From: CAZOIA01 sp964579675
Lineage (GTDB): Bacteria > Planctomycetota > Phycisphaerae > UBA1845 > PWPN01
Direction: 5' to 3'
Length of the DNA: 39,120 nucleotides
Assembly (NCBI GenBank): GCA_964579675.1
Contig: CAZOIA010000030.1
Location: 1 to 39,120, forward strand
In this document: positions 22,766 to 30,505 of the stretch, piece by piece
Layout: each line of letters begins with the position of its first letter
How positions within the stretch are numbered: the stretch's first letter is position 1
Notes under the pieces: model-generated
The model's database searches: none
What the model saw: the letters and a program-made list of their open reading frames with translations, nothing else
What the model was told of the DNA's origin: nothing
Made by a program: the position numbers and the translations under genes

Positions 22766-23347
22766 TCAGTATCGCCAGCCGTCACGGAAATCGAGCGTGC
22801 CACCCGGTCCCACCTTTCCTTTCACAATGCGAAGGACTTTCCAGCCGTCGGCCCGGCGGACACAACGCAGCTTCCAGGAACTCCATATCTTGTACCCGAC
22901 GCGGTCCCGGCTGCGCCAGTCGCAGGTGGCCCGGAACGATACCGTGCCCTGCTCGCCGTCGATCTCGATCTCGAAGCCCCCGACGCTTGCCTGGTCGATC
23001 TGCCAACGTTGAAGCCTCAGCCTCACCTGATCCAGGAACGTCTTCTTATCCCACTGGCGGTCCTGGAACTCGTCGTCGAGTCGTTGTCCAATAGCCGAGA
23101 CGTCCCCGTCATCAACCGCCTGGGCCAGGGCGGAGACCATCTGCTTGAGCGCCTCGCGCTTCGTGACTGTCAGCTTCTGGATCGCGATCAGGGCGGCACA
23201 TACGCCGATAGTGATCCATACGAGCCGCCGGCTCTTAGCGGTGAACCGGCGCCGGTGGATCGCCAGCACCACGCCCAGCGCGATGACCTCGGCCACCAGC
23301 AGCAGCGGCAGGTCCTCAAACAGCAGTCTCGTCACGTAGTCCAGCAC
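22766..23347 (-). CDS. Membrane protein with NTF2/SnoaL-like domain
   Basis: The 193-residue product starts at a GTG with a weak AGGA upstream. Two N-terminal membrane helices (about 12-31 and 43-58) flank a basic turn, HRRRFTAKSRR. The C-terminal part has the helix pair then beta-sheet pattern of the NTF2-like fold: LAQAVDDGDVSAIGQRLDDEF, then strands FEIEIDGEQGTVSFRATCDW and GWKVLRIVKGKV. Its DGWKVL-type ending is typical of this superfamily. The role is unknown; such domains often bind small ligands or peptides next to the membrane. It lies upstream of, and on the same strand as, the six-hairpin gene. Confidence 0.65.
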   Translation of the reverse strand: MLDYVTRLLFEDLPLLLVAEVIALGVVLAIHRRRFTAKSRRLVWITIGVCAALIAIQKLTVTKREALKQMVSALAQAVDDGDVSAIGQRLDDEFQDRQWDKKTFLDQVRLRLQRWQIDQASVGGFEIEIDGEQGTVSFRATCDWRSRDRVGYKIWSSWKLRCVRRADGWKVLRIVKGKVGPGGTLDFRDGWRY

Positions 23348-23475
23348 GATTCAATCCTGCCTTCGACCGAAGCCGGGGGACTCCGAAAACCGAACACGCA
23401 CGCTGGAGCGTGATGGCTGAGAGCCGATAGCCGAAGACTCGCTTGTCGGTCCACGTTTCTCTCCGCGTCTTCGCG

Positions 23476-24531
23476 TCAGGCTTCGGCGGAGGCGCCGGCG
23501 GCGATGAGGTGTCCGGGTCCCGTGCGCCGCTTAGCCGGGGGCCAGGGCCTTTCAGGATCGTACCACTCAGCCAACACCGCCTGCCAATCCCGGCTGCTTC
23601 TTACCGCGATGAACGCATCGCGCACCGCCAGGGCCATCGGGTGCAGCTCGCTGTACTTGATGCCGAACTTGCGCATGATCCGGCCCGCACGCCGCTCGCC
23701 ATGGACCTCGACCGCCCATTCATAATGTCGGGCGATGGTCCGGCCCTGTTCGGCCACGGTCGGCGCTGGAGGGATCGGCTGACCGGCGAGCAGGGCCCGG
23801 CATTCGCGAAAGATCCAGGGATTCCCGATGCACCCGCGGGCGAGCGTCACGCCGTCCACGCCCGTTTCCGCCATCATCCGCAGGCAATCCTCGGCCGAGA
23901 ACAGATCGCCGCTGCCCAGAATCACACCGTCGCCGACGTGCTTCTTGACCCGCGCCAGGAACGACCACGAGCTCGGGCCGACGTAGCGCTGCCTGACCGT
24001 TCGGCTATGGACGGTCACGGCATCGATGCCGATCTCGAACGCACCGTCGAGGATCACGAAGAAGTTGCGCTCGCTTTCGGCTGAATCGTCCATTCCCCGG
24101 CGCATCTTGATCGTCACCGGCCCACGACCGGCCACCGCGTCGTACACGCTGCGAACGATCTCCAAGGCGCTGGCTGGCTGGGACAGCAGAAACCCGCCGC
24201 GGCACCGGCCCAGCACCTTGCGGACCGGACATGCAAAGTTGATGTCCACGCAGTCGTAGCCGGCCTGCACGAGGGCATCGGCGGCGTGCGCGAGGGCCTC
24301 GGGCCTGGCCCCCATCAACTGCCCGCCCACCGGATGATCGTCCGGCTGAACGCGGGTGATCCGACTCCGCTTCCTGCCTCTGGTCAGTACGATCTGATCG
24401 AGCACGGCTTCGCCAAGCGTGTAAATCGCGCCGTGCAGTCTGGCCACCCGGCGCATCGCCAGGTCGCTGTACCCGCTCAGCGCCGCCTGCACGACGGGGA
24501 AATCGAGCTCGAGCGACCTGATCTTGAACAT
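23476..24531 (-). CDS. dus: tRNA-dihydrouridine synthase
   Basis: A flavoenzyme that reduces uridine to dihydrouridine in tRNA D-loops. The 351-residue product starts at MFKIRSLELDFPVV, the normal N-terminus of the family; the longer frame to 24957 overlaps the divergent gene and is rejected. FMN-barrel motifs include QAALSGYSD, GGQLMG, and DINFACPVRKV with the catalytic Cys101. VTIKMRRGMDD, AVTVHSRTVRQRYVG, ILGSGDLFS and LARGCIGNPWIF follow. The usual NxGCP is ACP here. No ribosome site precedes the ATG, while TACAAT (reverse complement 24539-24544) lies 7 nt before it, so the mRNA may be leaderless. It cannot be assigned to DusA, B or C from sight. Confidence 0.92.
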   Translation of the reverse strand: MFKIRSLELDFPVVQAALSGYSDLAMRRVARLHGAIYTLGEAVLDQIVLTRGRKRSRITRVQPDDHPVGGQLMGARPEALAHAADALVQAGYDCVDINFACPVRKVLGRCRGGFLLSQPASALEIVRSVYDAVAGRGPVTIKMRRGMDDSAESERNFFVILDGAFEIGIDAVTVHSRTVRQRYVGPSSWSFLARVKKHVGDGVILGSGDLFSAEDCLRMMAETGVDGVTLARGCIGNPWIFRECRALLAGQPIPPAPTVAEQGRTIARHYEWAVEVHGERRAGRIMRKFGIKYSELHPMALAVRDAFIAVRSSRDWQAVLAEWYDPERPWPPAKRRTGPGHLIAAGASAEA

Positions 24532-24648
24532 GGCCGCTATTGTACCCCAAACCAGGCGATGACGATGCGGGGCCGGGCGGTTCGACAAATCCGCACGGAT
24601 TCTAATTGCTGCTCCCGGGCGGCAGGGGTATGCTTCAAATGGTTTCCA

Positions 24649-26241
24649 ATGGAACCCTACGCACCTTACCCGCTGAACGTCCTGCGGGACTGGCTGCATC
24701 GGCGGCGATGGTGGATTCGTTGTCTGCTGGCCGTCGCGCTCGTGCCGTATCTCGGGCATTTCACGTACACGCGATGGACCATGCAGCCGCCTCTGGGGCT
24801 CGCCTCGTGGGACTATGACATATTCCTGGCGGTCCCACCGCCCGAGGTGGACCGCACGGCGGACCTGGTAGCTGCGATCAAGAGCCTTCCGCCGACACCC
24901 ACGGTGACGATTCCCACCACCGCGCCCGAGGGCTGGCGATGGGTCCCATACAGGCAAGCGGAGTACTGGCGGACAACGCCGCAGTCGCGAAACTGGAATC
25001 CGGGATTCTCGTCCCAGTCCGGTACTACGATCACGGTTGACCTTTCCAACGCGTTGTACGGGGAGTGGATTCCCGACGAGCGTTTGCAGCTCAGCGAGAT
25101 CGTCAAGTACATCGAGTCACCGGCCGTCCACGTTGCCCTTGAACGGATCACCTCACTGAGCGGCGAGCCGTTCTGCCTGACCTCTACCGCGGGCTTTGGC
25201 CCCCTGCCGGGCGGCAGGGTGCGTGAGTTGACGAGGTTGCTGGGAGCCCGGGTCCGCTACCACATGGTCCAGAAGAACAGTTTCGAACTGGCGGCCCGGG
25301 ACGCCTGCACCATCCTCCGGCTCAGCGGCGGTTTTGAGGACGATGGAATGCCGGTTCCTGTCCTCGTGGGGTTCGCATGTCGGTCGTATGCTCTCCACGA
25401 GATCATGATCCTCTCACGGGAGTTCTGGCTCACGAGCGCGGAAACCCGTGAGTTCATCCGGTGGCTTGAAGAGCATCCCTTCGATGGCCGGCAGGCATGG
25501 ATCACGGCGCTGGAAGGTGATGCGGCCGGGATTTCTGCGTATCTTGATCACTACTACACGAACGACGGCGAAGGTCATGGCTGGGCTGTTCTTCGCCGGC
25601 GCAAGGAAACCGCGCCGGATGACCGGCTCCTCTATTCGCTGAATCTGCTCTCGCCCTTGTTCGAGGATCGGCAGCGGATGCACGACCTGTTGGCGTCCCA
25701 CTACGACCGGTACATTGCCGCAGGCTACCGGTCCTACCGTGATGCGAAGCCTGAACTGGAGGCCCTGGATCAGGTTCCCGAGCGGCCGGCGGTGCCGCCG
25801 GAGTTGATGTTTGCAATGGGCGGAGGTCTCAGGCTGTGCCTGAGAGAGCAGGCTCAGCACGGCGCGACGATCGTTTCACTTGCCCTGTCGGCGTACGTCA
25901 CGGATCACGGGCAGTATCCGCAGGAGCTGTCGATGCTGGTGCCGGACTACATGTCCGCGGTGCCGGAGGATCCATTCTCAGGCGGAGCGCTCTGTTACCG
26001 GCTGGATGATTACGACGGTTACCTGTTGTATTCCGTGGGCGAGGATACGGAGGACAACGGCGGGGTCTTCCGGGATGAAGAGGGCGAGCCGGTGCCCTGG
26101 CCGGATCGCAGGGATTGGGTGTTCCCCGAATGGCGCGGTCCACATGGGCGCAGCGACAAGCCGTGGGGTGAGTGGGTCTTGATCGACGAGGAGGAGTTCG
26201 GCCAGTACGAGGGCTACCGGGCCGATCCGGAGGGGCAGTGA
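24649..26241 (+). CDS. Membrane-anchored protein with C-terminal pseudopilin-like (GspG-type) module
   Basis: The 530-residue product begins MEPYAPYPLN and has one membrane helix at about residues 23-40. The large middle part is helical and unrecognised. Near residues 405-470 there is a segment SLALSAYVTDHGQYPQELS followed by VPDYMSAVPEDPFSGGALCY and YLLYSVGEDTEDNGG. This reads like the globular end of major pseudopilins: an alternating helix, the YP-L--L-P-Y---P-DP- loop, and the LYS-G-D---D-GG calcium-loop region. Here it lacks its own prepilin signal. There is no clear ribosome site. The downstream membrane-protein gene starts 3 nt after its stop, so the two form an operon. The function is unknown. 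Confidence 0.7.
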   Translation: MEPYAPYPLNVLRDWLHRRRWWIRCLLAVALVPYLGHFTYTRWTMQPPLGLASWDYDIFLAVPPPEVDRTADLVAAIKSLPPTPTVTIPTTAPEGWRWVPYRQAEYWRTTPQSRNWNPGFSSQSGTTITVDLSNALYGEWIPDERLQLSEIVKYIESPAVHVALERITSLSGEPFCLTSTAGFGPLPGGRVRELTRLLGARVRYHMVQKNSFELAARDACTILRLSGGFEDDGMPVPVLVGFACRSYALHEIMILSREFWLTSAETREFIRWLEEHPFDGRQAWITALEGDAAGISAYLDHYYTNDGEGHGWAVLRRRKETAPDDRLLYSLNLLSPLFEDRQRMHDLLASHYDRYIAAGYRSYRDAKPELEALDQVPERPAVPPELMFAMGGGLRLCLREQAQHGATIVSLALSAYVTDHGQYPQELSMLVPDYMSAVPEDPFSGGALCYRLDDYDGYLLYSVGEDTEDNGGVFRDEEGEPVPWPDRRDWVFPEWRGPHGRSDKPWGEWVLIDEEEFGQYEGYRADPEGQ

Positions 26242-26243
26242 CC

Positions 26244-27701
26244 ATGACCGGGCAGGACGAACGATCAGTGGTACAGAGCAGCCCCACGGACGCGTTGCCG
26301 GAGTATTGGCCGGTTAATCCTCCGGTCAGGCCGGTGCGTGCCGTCTGGCTGCCGTGGCCGATCGCGGTAGTGCTCGCGCCGCTCTTGTGGCTGCTGCCCA
26401 AACGGGTGGGCGTTCATTTCGCAGCCGTTCGATGGCCGGGCGCGATCGTCGCGCATGTCGTCTGGACGATCTACGGCATCGGGTGCATTGCGATCACCTA
26501 CCAGACGCCACGATACTCGTGGGTGGCATACCTTTCGGGCCAATCGCCGGGACAGGAGCCTTCTTCGTTGTGGCCGCCCCCGACGGTCTCGGAGATCGCC
26601 GGTTCGCCCCTGGCGGTGCTGGCGTGGGACGTGGTCCATGAACTCACGAAGGTCGAGCAGTTCCTGCTAGGCCTGGGCATCGCAGCGGCGGTTGAGGTGG
26701 GGCTGGTGGTGTTGGCGGGGCTGTTGATGCCCTGGGCGGCGGCGGGCGAGCGCGGCCGCCGACTGTTTGGGCGATGCGTCAAGCTGACCCTGTGGTCCAC
26801 CACGTCGCTGGCGGTGCTGGGTTTGATGTTGCAGGCGATCGAGCTCGGCCTGATCTGGGAGAAGGGCTCTGACCGGGGGGATGCTGCCGGGGTCGCCGTG
26901 GCGCTGTACGTGGGCTGGTTCTTCTGGATCTGGATCCGCTCGGGGATGCGTTACGCGGGTCCGGCCGAGGGCCCGGGCTGGGAGCGGCGCCGGCCTTTGT
27001 GCGAAGACTGCGGATACATCCTGACCGGCCTGGCCGCGGCGGACCGCTGCCCCGAATGTGGCTCGCCGGTCAGGTATTCGCTTCCGAGTTGTCGCCGGCC
27101 GCCCGCATTCGCCCAGGCCGGCAGCAGCCGGCTTGCCCGCATACCCGCGTTCCTCTGCACGTTTGGCGATGCACTGGTGGATCCCGGCTTCTACGAGCGC
27201 CTGCCCGTCCGCGACGGGTATCCGGCCGCGCGACGCTTTGCGATCGCGGTTTGCCTGCTTGGCGTTCCCGTAATGGCCGCTGGGTATTTCGCGGTCTACT
27301 TCCTGCTTAGCGTCCAAGGTGTAGGCTTCAACCTCGACTCCGCCGCTGCCTTCACGATGGGCTGGGTGGGCGTGACCGTTCCGATGTTCCTGATCATGAG
27401 CCTCATCGGTGTGCTGGGCACGGGTTTCGGATACCGCCGCCTGCAGCCGTTCGCCATCATCCTGTTCTATCATTCCGCCCGACTGCTGCTGGTGGCGATC
27501 CTGACCGTAATCGTGCTCGCGTGCGTCACCGGACTGGAGTTGCAGTACTATCGCGGCTCGATTCACCTCTGGTTTCTGGGTCGCGTGGACGCGGGTCTGG
27601 TGTATGCCGGGCTGCCATTTGTCCTGCCGCTGGTGTTGTTCCTGCGCATGCTGGCCGGACTGCTTCAGGCCGTGCACCAGACGCGATTCGCGAATGCGTA
27701 G
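26244..27701 (+). CDS. Polytopic membrane protein with central zinc ribbon, planctomycete type
   Basis: The ATG at 26244 follows GGAGGGG (26229-26235) at 8-nt spacing. The 485-residue protein has about four hydrophobic segments before and four or five after a central cytoplasmic zinc ribbon. The ribbon has cysteine pairs 253/256 (CEDCGY) and 269/272 (CPECG), 12 residues apart. The CxxCGYxLxGL-x-RCPECG layout recurs in many planctomycete membrane proteins of unknown role. The N-terminal 25 residues are polar. It is immediately downstream of the pseudopilin-module protein, hinting that they work together, and is convergent with an exported enzyme gene. No transporter signature is seen. Confidence 0.7.
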   Translation: MTGQDERSVVQSSPTDALPEYWPVNPPVRPVRAVWLPWPIAVVLAPLLWLLPKRVGVHFAAVRWPGAIVAHVVWTIYGIGCIAITYQTPRYSWVAYLSGQSPGQEPSSLWPPPTVSEIAGSPLAVLAWDVVHELTKVEQFLLGLGIAAAVEVGLVVLAGLLMPWAAAGERGRRLFGRCVKLTLWSTTSLAVLGLMLQAIELGLIWEKGSDRGDAAGVAVALYVGWFFWIWIRSGMRYAGPAEGPGWERRRPLCEDCGYILTGLAAADRCPECGSPVRYSLPSCRRPPAFAQAGSSRLARIPAFLCTFGDALVDPGFYERLPVRDGYPAARRFAIAVCLLGVPVMAAGYFAVYFLLSVQGVGFNLDSAAAFTMGWVGVTVPMFLIMSLIGVLGTGFGYRRLQPFAIILFYHSARLLLVAILTVIVLACVTGLELQYYRGSIHLWFLGRVDAGLVYAGLPFVLPLVLFLRMLAGLLQAVHQTRFANA

Positions 27702-27856
27702 CGATAGCTATCCTCTGATCCGCCCGGGGCGTGGACCGCCCGTATCGCTTCGGCGTTATCGCGAGCACAGGTGTTAGGGCCACCAAACCCGTTCCGTGCT
27801 GCCGGTCATCTGGCTTCCCGGGCGACTGGCGGTGGTTTGCGTGAAGTTCCCGGCAC

Positions 27857-29857
27857 CTATTGCCTTGTCGAGTTCCATAGATCGTAAACGCGCTGCTCGC
27901 GAGGATCGGCAGACCCCGCGTAGCCATTCAGGACCTTCTCGATGCCGTCGCAGAGTCTGGCTGCGGTGTCCATGTACGCCTTGTCCGCGGCCGTTTGTGA
28001 CGGCTCAGGCAGGGGCTGCAGTTCTCCGTCGGCCTGCATTTTGCGGCGGGCGTGGATCGTGGAAACGCAGTCCGCGGCGAGGCGAGCATGGGCCGCTTCG
28101 TAACTGCCGCCGAGTCCGGCCTTGAGCAGTGCCGCCTGCAGTCTACGCAGTTTCACCGCCCGCGCGTCGAGGGCCGCCAGTTCAGCCGGCACCTCGCCTG
28201 TCGAAGTGATGGTTTCAACTGCTTCGCCCGGCTCCGGCGCCGAGAAACTGCTGCGCTGTGCGTCGGCGAACATGATCTCGACGTTCGCGACGTCGGGCGT
28301 CTGGTCGTAGGGCAGGAAGACCGATTCGTCCGTCACCGACTTGAGCGGCTTGCCATTGACCAGGACCTTGGTGATCGGGCCGGTGCCGGACGTCGCGAGG
28401 TAAAGCCGCTTGCTGCCGAAGCGGATCGCAAACCGTTGCTGCAATTCCGTGATGCCGGGCGGGATGTGGGGCACCAGCGTCAGGCCGTCCGCCCGGTAGC
28501 GGTACTCGAACAGCCCGCGAATCAAAGCCGCCGGCGGGCCGAACGAATCGTAACACAGGTTGATCGGCTGTTTCGGCTGATAGACTTTGCTGCCGAAGTC
28601 GATGAGCGGGTTGTCCATGCGGAACCGCCGGGCGAAGGTGAGGAGTCGTCGCATCGATCGGCGGGCGTCTTCGAATTTGCCGAGTCGATAGTAGGCCATG
28701 ATCATCCGGGCCTCACAGGTGGACCAGTGCCCGCCGTTGACCCAGTGTCCGAATCGCCACAGGCCCTTCGGCTCGGTGTACATGTCGTCGAGGCCGGGGC
28801 AGTTGGCGATGATGAAATCGTGCCGGCGCAGGCCCGAGATCGAGGCAATCTTATTGTAGATCCGCTCGGCCTGGGCGCCGTCCACTACGCCGAAGGCAAT
28901 CGCGTCGTGATTGGGTGACGCTTCGAAGTAGCCGAATTTGTCCGACCCGTACACCCCGTGCCGCGTGCCGTCCGGATCGAGCGACTTGATGAAGTAGCCC
29001 TCATCCGTCGTGACCTGCGGCAAGGCGCGGCGGGCCGATTCGCGATGCTTCTCGTGCAGTGCCGCCTTGTCCGGCTCGCCGGTGAGCTTGTACAACTCGA
29101 TCAGGCGGTCCAGGGCAGCAATGTAGGTAATGGACAGACCCGTTAGATACGCTTCACCATAGGTGCCGTCGGGCTGCCTCCAGCCCGCGTAACTGGGTGC
29201 AAGCAGGTTCGCGGCCGGGCCGACCCGGAACAGGTTGTTCTTCGGGTCGCGCCGGGTCTCGATGAAGTTCGCGCACCGCTCGAGCTTCGGCAGGTAATGC
29301 GCAATGGCCTGGCGGTCGCGGCTAATGAGCAGCAGTTCAGCCTGCATGAGCATACCGGCGGCGGTGAACTCGAATCCCCAGTCGTGGATGTCCACCCGGC
29401 CATCGCCCTGCTTGGCGACGAACCACCCGGGGCTGGCGGCGTCGCACAGGCACCCGTCGGGCGGCACCCAGTCGAATTGCGCACCGGAATGCTGGTGAAA
29501 GGGCCGCTTAGTGCGACCGTCACCCATCTGGTCGAACCACAGGTCCTGGGCGTTCTGGAGGAAGGTGATCATCGGCTCGGTGTAGAAAGGCAGCGCGCAA
29601 TACGTCGGCCCGTAGCTGTTCTGGATCCACCAGGCCCCCCAGGTGGGCCCTTCAACCAGGCCGTTCCACGCCGGCGTATAGAGCATGGGCACGTTCTGGC
29701 ACTCGGGATCGGGGCCAAACATCCGCCGGGCGACGTCCAGCAACTGAAGGTACTCGACGTCGCCGCGACCGCTGAAGTACTTGCCGTCGAAACGGTCGGC
29801 CGGGGCAGTTGAGACAAGCGACAGATGTGCGATCAGGCAGCCGGTGACAATCCACAT
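27857..29857 (-). CDS. Exported six-hairpin glycoside hydrolase-like protein
   Basis: The 666-residue product starts at the ATG at 29857, with GGGAGG 7 nt upstream; the frame continues to 29896 without a ribosome site. The N-terminus MWIVTGCLIAHLSLVSTAPA is a signal peptide, so the enzyme is exported. The body has the alternating helices of an (alpha/alpha)6 barrel with motifs DIHDWGFEFTAAGMLMQAEL, GEAYLTGLSITYIAALDRL, GHWVNGGHWSTCEARMIMAY and NLCYDSFGPPAALIRGLFEY. A C-terminal beta-sandwich follows (ITKVLVNGKPL). This combination is seen in trehalase/GH63/GH65/GH78-like clans. Candidate acidic residues exist, but the specific family is not assigned. A helical tail of about 110 residues follows the sandwich. 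Confidence 0.72.
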   Translation of the reverse strand: MWIVTGCLIAHLSLVSTAPADRFDGKYFSGRGDVEYLQLLDVARRMFGPDPECQNVPMLYTPAWNGLVEGPTWGAWWIQNSYGPTYCALPFYTEPMITFLQNAQDLWFDQMGDGRTKRPFHQHSGAQFDWVPPDGCLCDAASPGWFVAKQGDGRVDIHDWGFEFTAAGMLMQAELLLISRDRQAIAHYLPKLERCANFIETRRDPKNNLFRVGPAANLLAPSYAGWRQPDGTYGEAYLTGLSITYIAALDRLIELYKLTGEPDKAALHEKHRESARRALPQVTTDEGYFIKSLDPDGTRHGVYGSDKFGYFEASPNHDAIAFGVVDGAQAERIYNKIASISGLRRHDFIIANCPGLDDMYTEPKGLWRFGHWVNGGHWSTCEARMIMAYYRLGKFEDARRSMRRLLTFARRFRMDNPLIDFGSKVYQPKQPINLCYDSFGPPAALIRGLFEYRYRADGLTLVPHIPPGITELQQRFAIRFGSKRLYLATSGTGPITKVLVNGKPLKSVTDESVFLPYDQTPDVANVEIMFADAQRSSFSAPEPGEAVETITSTGEVPAELAALDARAVKLRRLQAALLKAGLGGSYEAAHARLAADCVSTIHARRKMQADGELQPLPEPSQTAADKAYMDTAARLCDGIEKVLNGYAGSADPREQRVYDLWNSTRQ

Positions 29858-29982
29858 TTGACGCCTCCCGCCGCTAAGGCAGACTCCACTTCCCAAGCTT
29901 GGCCGGACAATCGCCGACGCCGATCACCAAGGTTGACGCGATGAGCACGGGCAGGCAAGCCACGCACGGAAGACTCGAGAAC

Positions 29983-30056
29983 CGTTCCCCTGAGGACTCG
30001 AACCTCAAACCTCTAGCTCCGGAGGCTAGCGCTCTATCCAATTGAGCTAGGGGAAC
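29983..30056 (-). tRNA. tRNA-Arg (anticodon CCG)
   Basis: Read on the minus strand, all arms fold: acceptor GTTCCCC/GGGGAAC, D-arm GCTC/GAGC with AATTGGATA, anticodon stem CTAGC/GCTAG with loop CTCCGGA, and T-arm TGAGG/CCTCA with TTCGAGT. The anticodon is CCG, reading CGG arginine codons. The discriminator is G and no CCA is encoded. It lies between the exported six-hairpin gene and the repeat-rich region, with its own promoter about 80 nt upstream. Confidence 0.95.
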
Positions 30057-30139
30057 CGCCGCGGGATGGGTCCCAACCGCCGGGCAGGCGACGCGGTCGG
30101 GAGCCTGCCGGAGCGCGTTGTGCACCTTCATCCCCCTGC

Positions 30140-30167
30140 ACTCTAGCAGAAGGGCCGGAATTGTCAA
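30140..30167 (-). promoter_or_regulatory. Sigma-70 promoter of tRNA-Arg
   Basis: On the minus strand a perfect TTGACA is followed after 16 nt by TAGAGT. Transcription would begin near 30133, giving a leader of about 77 nt for RNase P to remove. Confidence 0.65.
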
Positions 30168-30243
30168 TGCCGCCGCCGGTCGCGGTGGGTGCATGACAGT
30201 CTCGGCGGGGACTTTCGGGCGGGCACCGGGGCGGCACCTCGCT

Positions 30244-30354
30244 TTTCCGAACCCCGACCGTCAGGGAGGGGAGTATCTGCGGATGCGCCAGGGCCGCCTC
30301 CTCATGGACGCGCTGCGGAGAGGGGTCCGCTTCCTTACGGTCGCGGTTCGGAAA
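30244..30354. repeat. Inverted-repeat-bounded intergenic element
   Basis: TTTCCGAACCCCGACCGTCAGGGA (30244-30267) is matched in inverted orientation at 30331-30354 with 21 of 24 positions agreeing. The 63 nt between the arms hold no gene. The right arm runs straight into copy 2 of the palindromic repeat. The layout recalls a small MITE-like or REP-like element, but no target-site duplication or transposase was found. Confidence 0.55.
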
Positions 30355-30406
30355 CACCTGGGGGGGCGGTGCTTTCCGACGAGCCGCCCAAAGTGTCATG
30401 GACCCG
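30353..30406. repeat. Dispersed palindromic repeat, copy 2
   Basis: Near-identical to 1-52 in the same orientation. The internal hairpin is GGGCGGT/GCCGCCC, with a G-U pair where copy 1 has G-C. It sits just upstream of the amidohydrolase promoter, as copy 1 sits upstream of the first gene. Confidence 0.7.
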
Positions 30407-30413
30407 GTCGCGG

Positions 30414-30442
30414 TTGCCCTTCAGTGCCGGGCTCACCATAAT
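30414..30442 (+). promoter_or_regulatory. Sigma-70-like promoter of the amidohydrolase gene
   Basis: TTGCCC and CATAAT are separated by 17 nt, predicting a start near 30449 and a leader of about 57 nt. The -10 matches 5 of 6 consensus positions. Confidence 0.45.
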
Positions 30443-30505
30443 GCCGGCGCTCGGATCTCCGCTCGTCATGCCGCGGGTGATTGACCGGCAACTGGAGTGC
30501 ATGGG

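Noticed and set aside
29874..30194. 106-codon open frame on the minus strand
   Set aside because: It runs through the tRNA-Arg gene and its promoter.
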